A stretch of DNA of 6,981 bases, from contig JAGWUK010000153.1 in the NCBI GenBank assembly GCA_028868455.1, forward strand, positions 1-6,981. Direction: 5' to 3'. Below, piece after piece: positions 5,750-6,981 of the stretch. Each line of letters begins with the position of its first letter. Position 1 is the first letter of the stretch. The position numbers and the translations under genes were made by a program. A model generated the notes under the pieces. The model was not told where the DNA came from. It made no database searches and saw nothing but the letters and a program-made list of their open reading frames with translations. The stretch is from Burkholderiales bacterium (lineage in GTDB: Bacteria; Pseudomonadota; Gammaproteobacteria; Burkholderiales; Burkholderiaceae_D).

Positions 5750-6931
5750 TTAAAAAAGCTCGATGGCCATGGCCGTGCCTTCACCGCCGCCGATACACAG
5801 CGAAGCCACACCGCGTTTTTTACCTTGTTTTTTCAAGGCGCCAATCAGGGTAATGACGATACGCGCGCCGGATGCGCCGATAGGATGACCGAGTGCACAG
5901 GCGCCGCCGTGAACGTTGATCTTGTCGTGCGCAATGCCGAGATCCTTCATCGCAGCCATCGGTACGGCAGCAAAGGCTTCGTTGATTTCGAACAGGTCAA
6001 CGTCCGCTGTGGTCCAGCCCGTTTTCTTGTACAGTTTTTCGATCGCGCCGATCGGCGCTGTCGTGAACCAGCCTGGTTCTTGTGCATGCGATGCATGGGC
6101 GACGATTTTGGCGATCGGCGTCAAACCGAGTTCTTTGGCTTTCGATTCGCGCATCAGCACCAGCGCAGCCGCGCCGTCATTGATTGACGATGAAGAGGCA
6201 GCGGTAATCGTGCCGTCTTTTTTGAAGGCCGGTTTCAGCGCCGGAATTTTGTCGAGCTTGGCTTTCAACGGGCCTTCGTCTTTGTCGATAACGACATCGC
6301 CACCGCGACCGGAAACGGTAACCGGTGCGATTTCCCAAGCGAAAGAGCCATCGGCAGTCGCTGCTTGCGCACGCTTCACAGAAGCAATCGCGAATGCATC
6401 CTGATCTTCGCGGCTGAATTGATATTTAGCCGAGCAGTCTTCAGCAAAAGTACCCATCGAGCGACCTTTGTCATACGCGTCTTCGAGGCCGTCGAGCATC
6501 ATGTGGTCATAAATCATGCCGTGGCCGATGCGGTAACCGCCGCGTGCTTTCGGAATCAGGTAAGGCGCATTGGTCATCGACTCCATGCCGCCAGTGACCA
6601 TGATTTCATTGCTGCCTGCGCTGATGGAGTCAAATGCCATCATGGTGGCTTTCATGGCCGAGCCACACATTTTGGACAAGGTCACAGCGCCGGTAGACAT
6701 AGGCAACCCCGCTGCCAGCAAAGCCTGCCGCGCTGGCGCCTGGCCCTGGCCAGCCATCAGGCAGTTACCGAACAAGACTTCTTCGACCAGCTCCGGCTTG
6801 ACGCCTGCACGTTCAACTGCCGCTTTGATCGCGACAGCACCAAGCTGGCTGGCAGTCAGCGATGCGAAATCGCTCTGAAATGCCCCCATAGGCGTACGGG
6901 CGGCACCAACGATAACGATAGGATCATTCAT
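5750..6931 (-). CDS. atoB: Acetyl-CoA acetyltransferase (thiolase)
   Basis: This 393-residue thiolase should catalyse the reversible exchange between acetoacetyl-CoA and two acetyl-CoA in the cytoplasm. It opens with IVIVGAARTPMGAF (5-18). The nucleophile Cys89 is in KMCGSAMKA, followed by GGMESMTNAPYL (114-125), NEAFA at 317-321, His349 in GHPIGASGAR and the second catalytic cysteine Cys379 in CIGGGEG. All four active-site elements are intact and the length is standard. The start at 6931 has GGAG 6 nt upstream; an in-frame ATG at 6955 adds eight residues and lacks a ribosome site. In this context it would cleave the acetoacetyl-CoA released at the end of leucine breakdown. A 2-methylacetoacetyl-CoA (isoleucine) or longer 3-ketoacyl substrate cannot be excluded, because the thiolase subclasses share these motifs. 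A 258-nt gap separates it from the next gene, so it may be its own transcript. Confidence 0.93.
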   Translation of the reverse strand: MNDPIVIVGAARTPMGAFQSDFASLTASQLGAVAIKAAVERAGVKPELVEEVLFGNCLMAGQGQAPARQALLAAGLPMSTGAVTLSKMCGSAMKATMMAFDSISAGSNEIMVTGGMESMTNAPYLIPKARGGYRIGHGMIYDHMMLDGLEDAYDKGRSMGTFAEDCSAKYQFSREDQDAFAIASVKRAQAATADGSFAWEIAPVTVSGRGGDVVIDKDEGPLKAKLDKIPALKPAFKKDGTITAASSSSINDGAAALVLMRESKAKELGLTPIAKIVAHASHAQEPGWFTTAPIGAIEKLYKKTGWTTADVDLFEINEAFAAVPMAAMKDLGIAHDKINVHGGACALGHPIGASGARIVITLIGALKKQGKKRGVASLCIGGGEGTAMAIELF

Positions 6932-6937
6932 GTTTAT

Positions 6938-6941
6938 CTCC
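6938..6941 (-). promoter_or_regulatory. Ribosome binding site deciding the thiolase start
   Basis: GGAG on the minus strand (6941-6938) lies 6 nt before the ATG at 6931. The region upstream of the alternative ATG at 6955 has no purine-rich match. The site therefore falls inside the longer reading and argues for the shorter protein. The remaining bases to 6981 show no gene. Confidence 0.75.
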
Positions 6942-6981
6942 AAGTAGTCAGACATTCAAAGTGATGGATCAATACTGCTAA

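Noticed and set aside
6365..6964. 199-codon plus-strand open frame opposite the thiolase, and similar antisense frames at 940-1494 and 4866-5555
   Set aside because: They oppose well-supported genes, show no family motifs and have compositions typical of complementary-frame readings.

Overview
The window carries eight genes, all on the minus strand, so transcription runs from high to low coordinates. Base composition looks moderate (mid-50s % GC by eye). The gene set (leucine/isovalerate-type acyl-CoA catabolism mixed with a GST-kappa-like isomerase, a rhodanese and a YchJ-type protein) suggests a chromosomal catabolic region of a beta-proteobacterium, probably of the Burkholderiales/Oxalobacteraceae type. 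That placement is inferred from protein style and was not tested by any search.

Layout in transcription order: an acetyl-CoA acetyltransferase (thiolase, 6931-5750); a 258-nt intergenic region rich in dyad symmetries; a C-factor-like short-chain dehydrogenase (5491-4820); 29 nt; an acyl-CoA dehydrogenase (4790-3645); 61 nt; a 2-hydroxychromene-2-carboxylate isomerase-like protein (3583-2978); 76 nt; a single-domain rhodanese (2901-2500) whose stop overlaps the start of a YchJ/UPF0225 SEC-C protein (2503-2075); 46 nt; the carboxyltransferase (beta) subunit of methylcrotonoyl-CoA carboxylase (2028-406); a 198-nt gap with hairpins and a candidate promoter; and the first 69 codons of an enoyl-CoA hydratase of the methylglutaconyl-CoA hydratase type (207-1, cut by the window edge).

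Functionally, the carboxylase subunit and the hydratase are consecutive steps of leucine breakdown: 3-methylcrotonyl-CoA to 3-methylglutaconyl-CoA to HMG-CoA. The thiolase would handle the acetoacetyl-CoA that HMG-CoA lyase releases. The acyl-CoA dehydrogenase could supply an oxidation step, but its catalytic base sits where short-chain and 2-methyl-branched acyl-CoA dehydrogenases have it, not where isovaleryl-CoA dehydrogenase has it. The true isovaleryl-CoA dehydrogenase, the biotin-carrying carboxylase subunit and HMG-CoA lyase are therefore expected outside the window. The isomerase-like, rhodanese and YchJ genes have no assigned role in this pathway but lie collinear inside the cluster.

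I see no mobile element, CRISPR array, RNA gene or clearly new system. The noteworthy points are the cofactor/redox-type genes inside a leucine-type operon, the active-site class of the dehydrogenase, a 12-nt repeat tract that makes a polar leader on the YchJ protein, and the symmetric elements in the two longer intergenic gaps.
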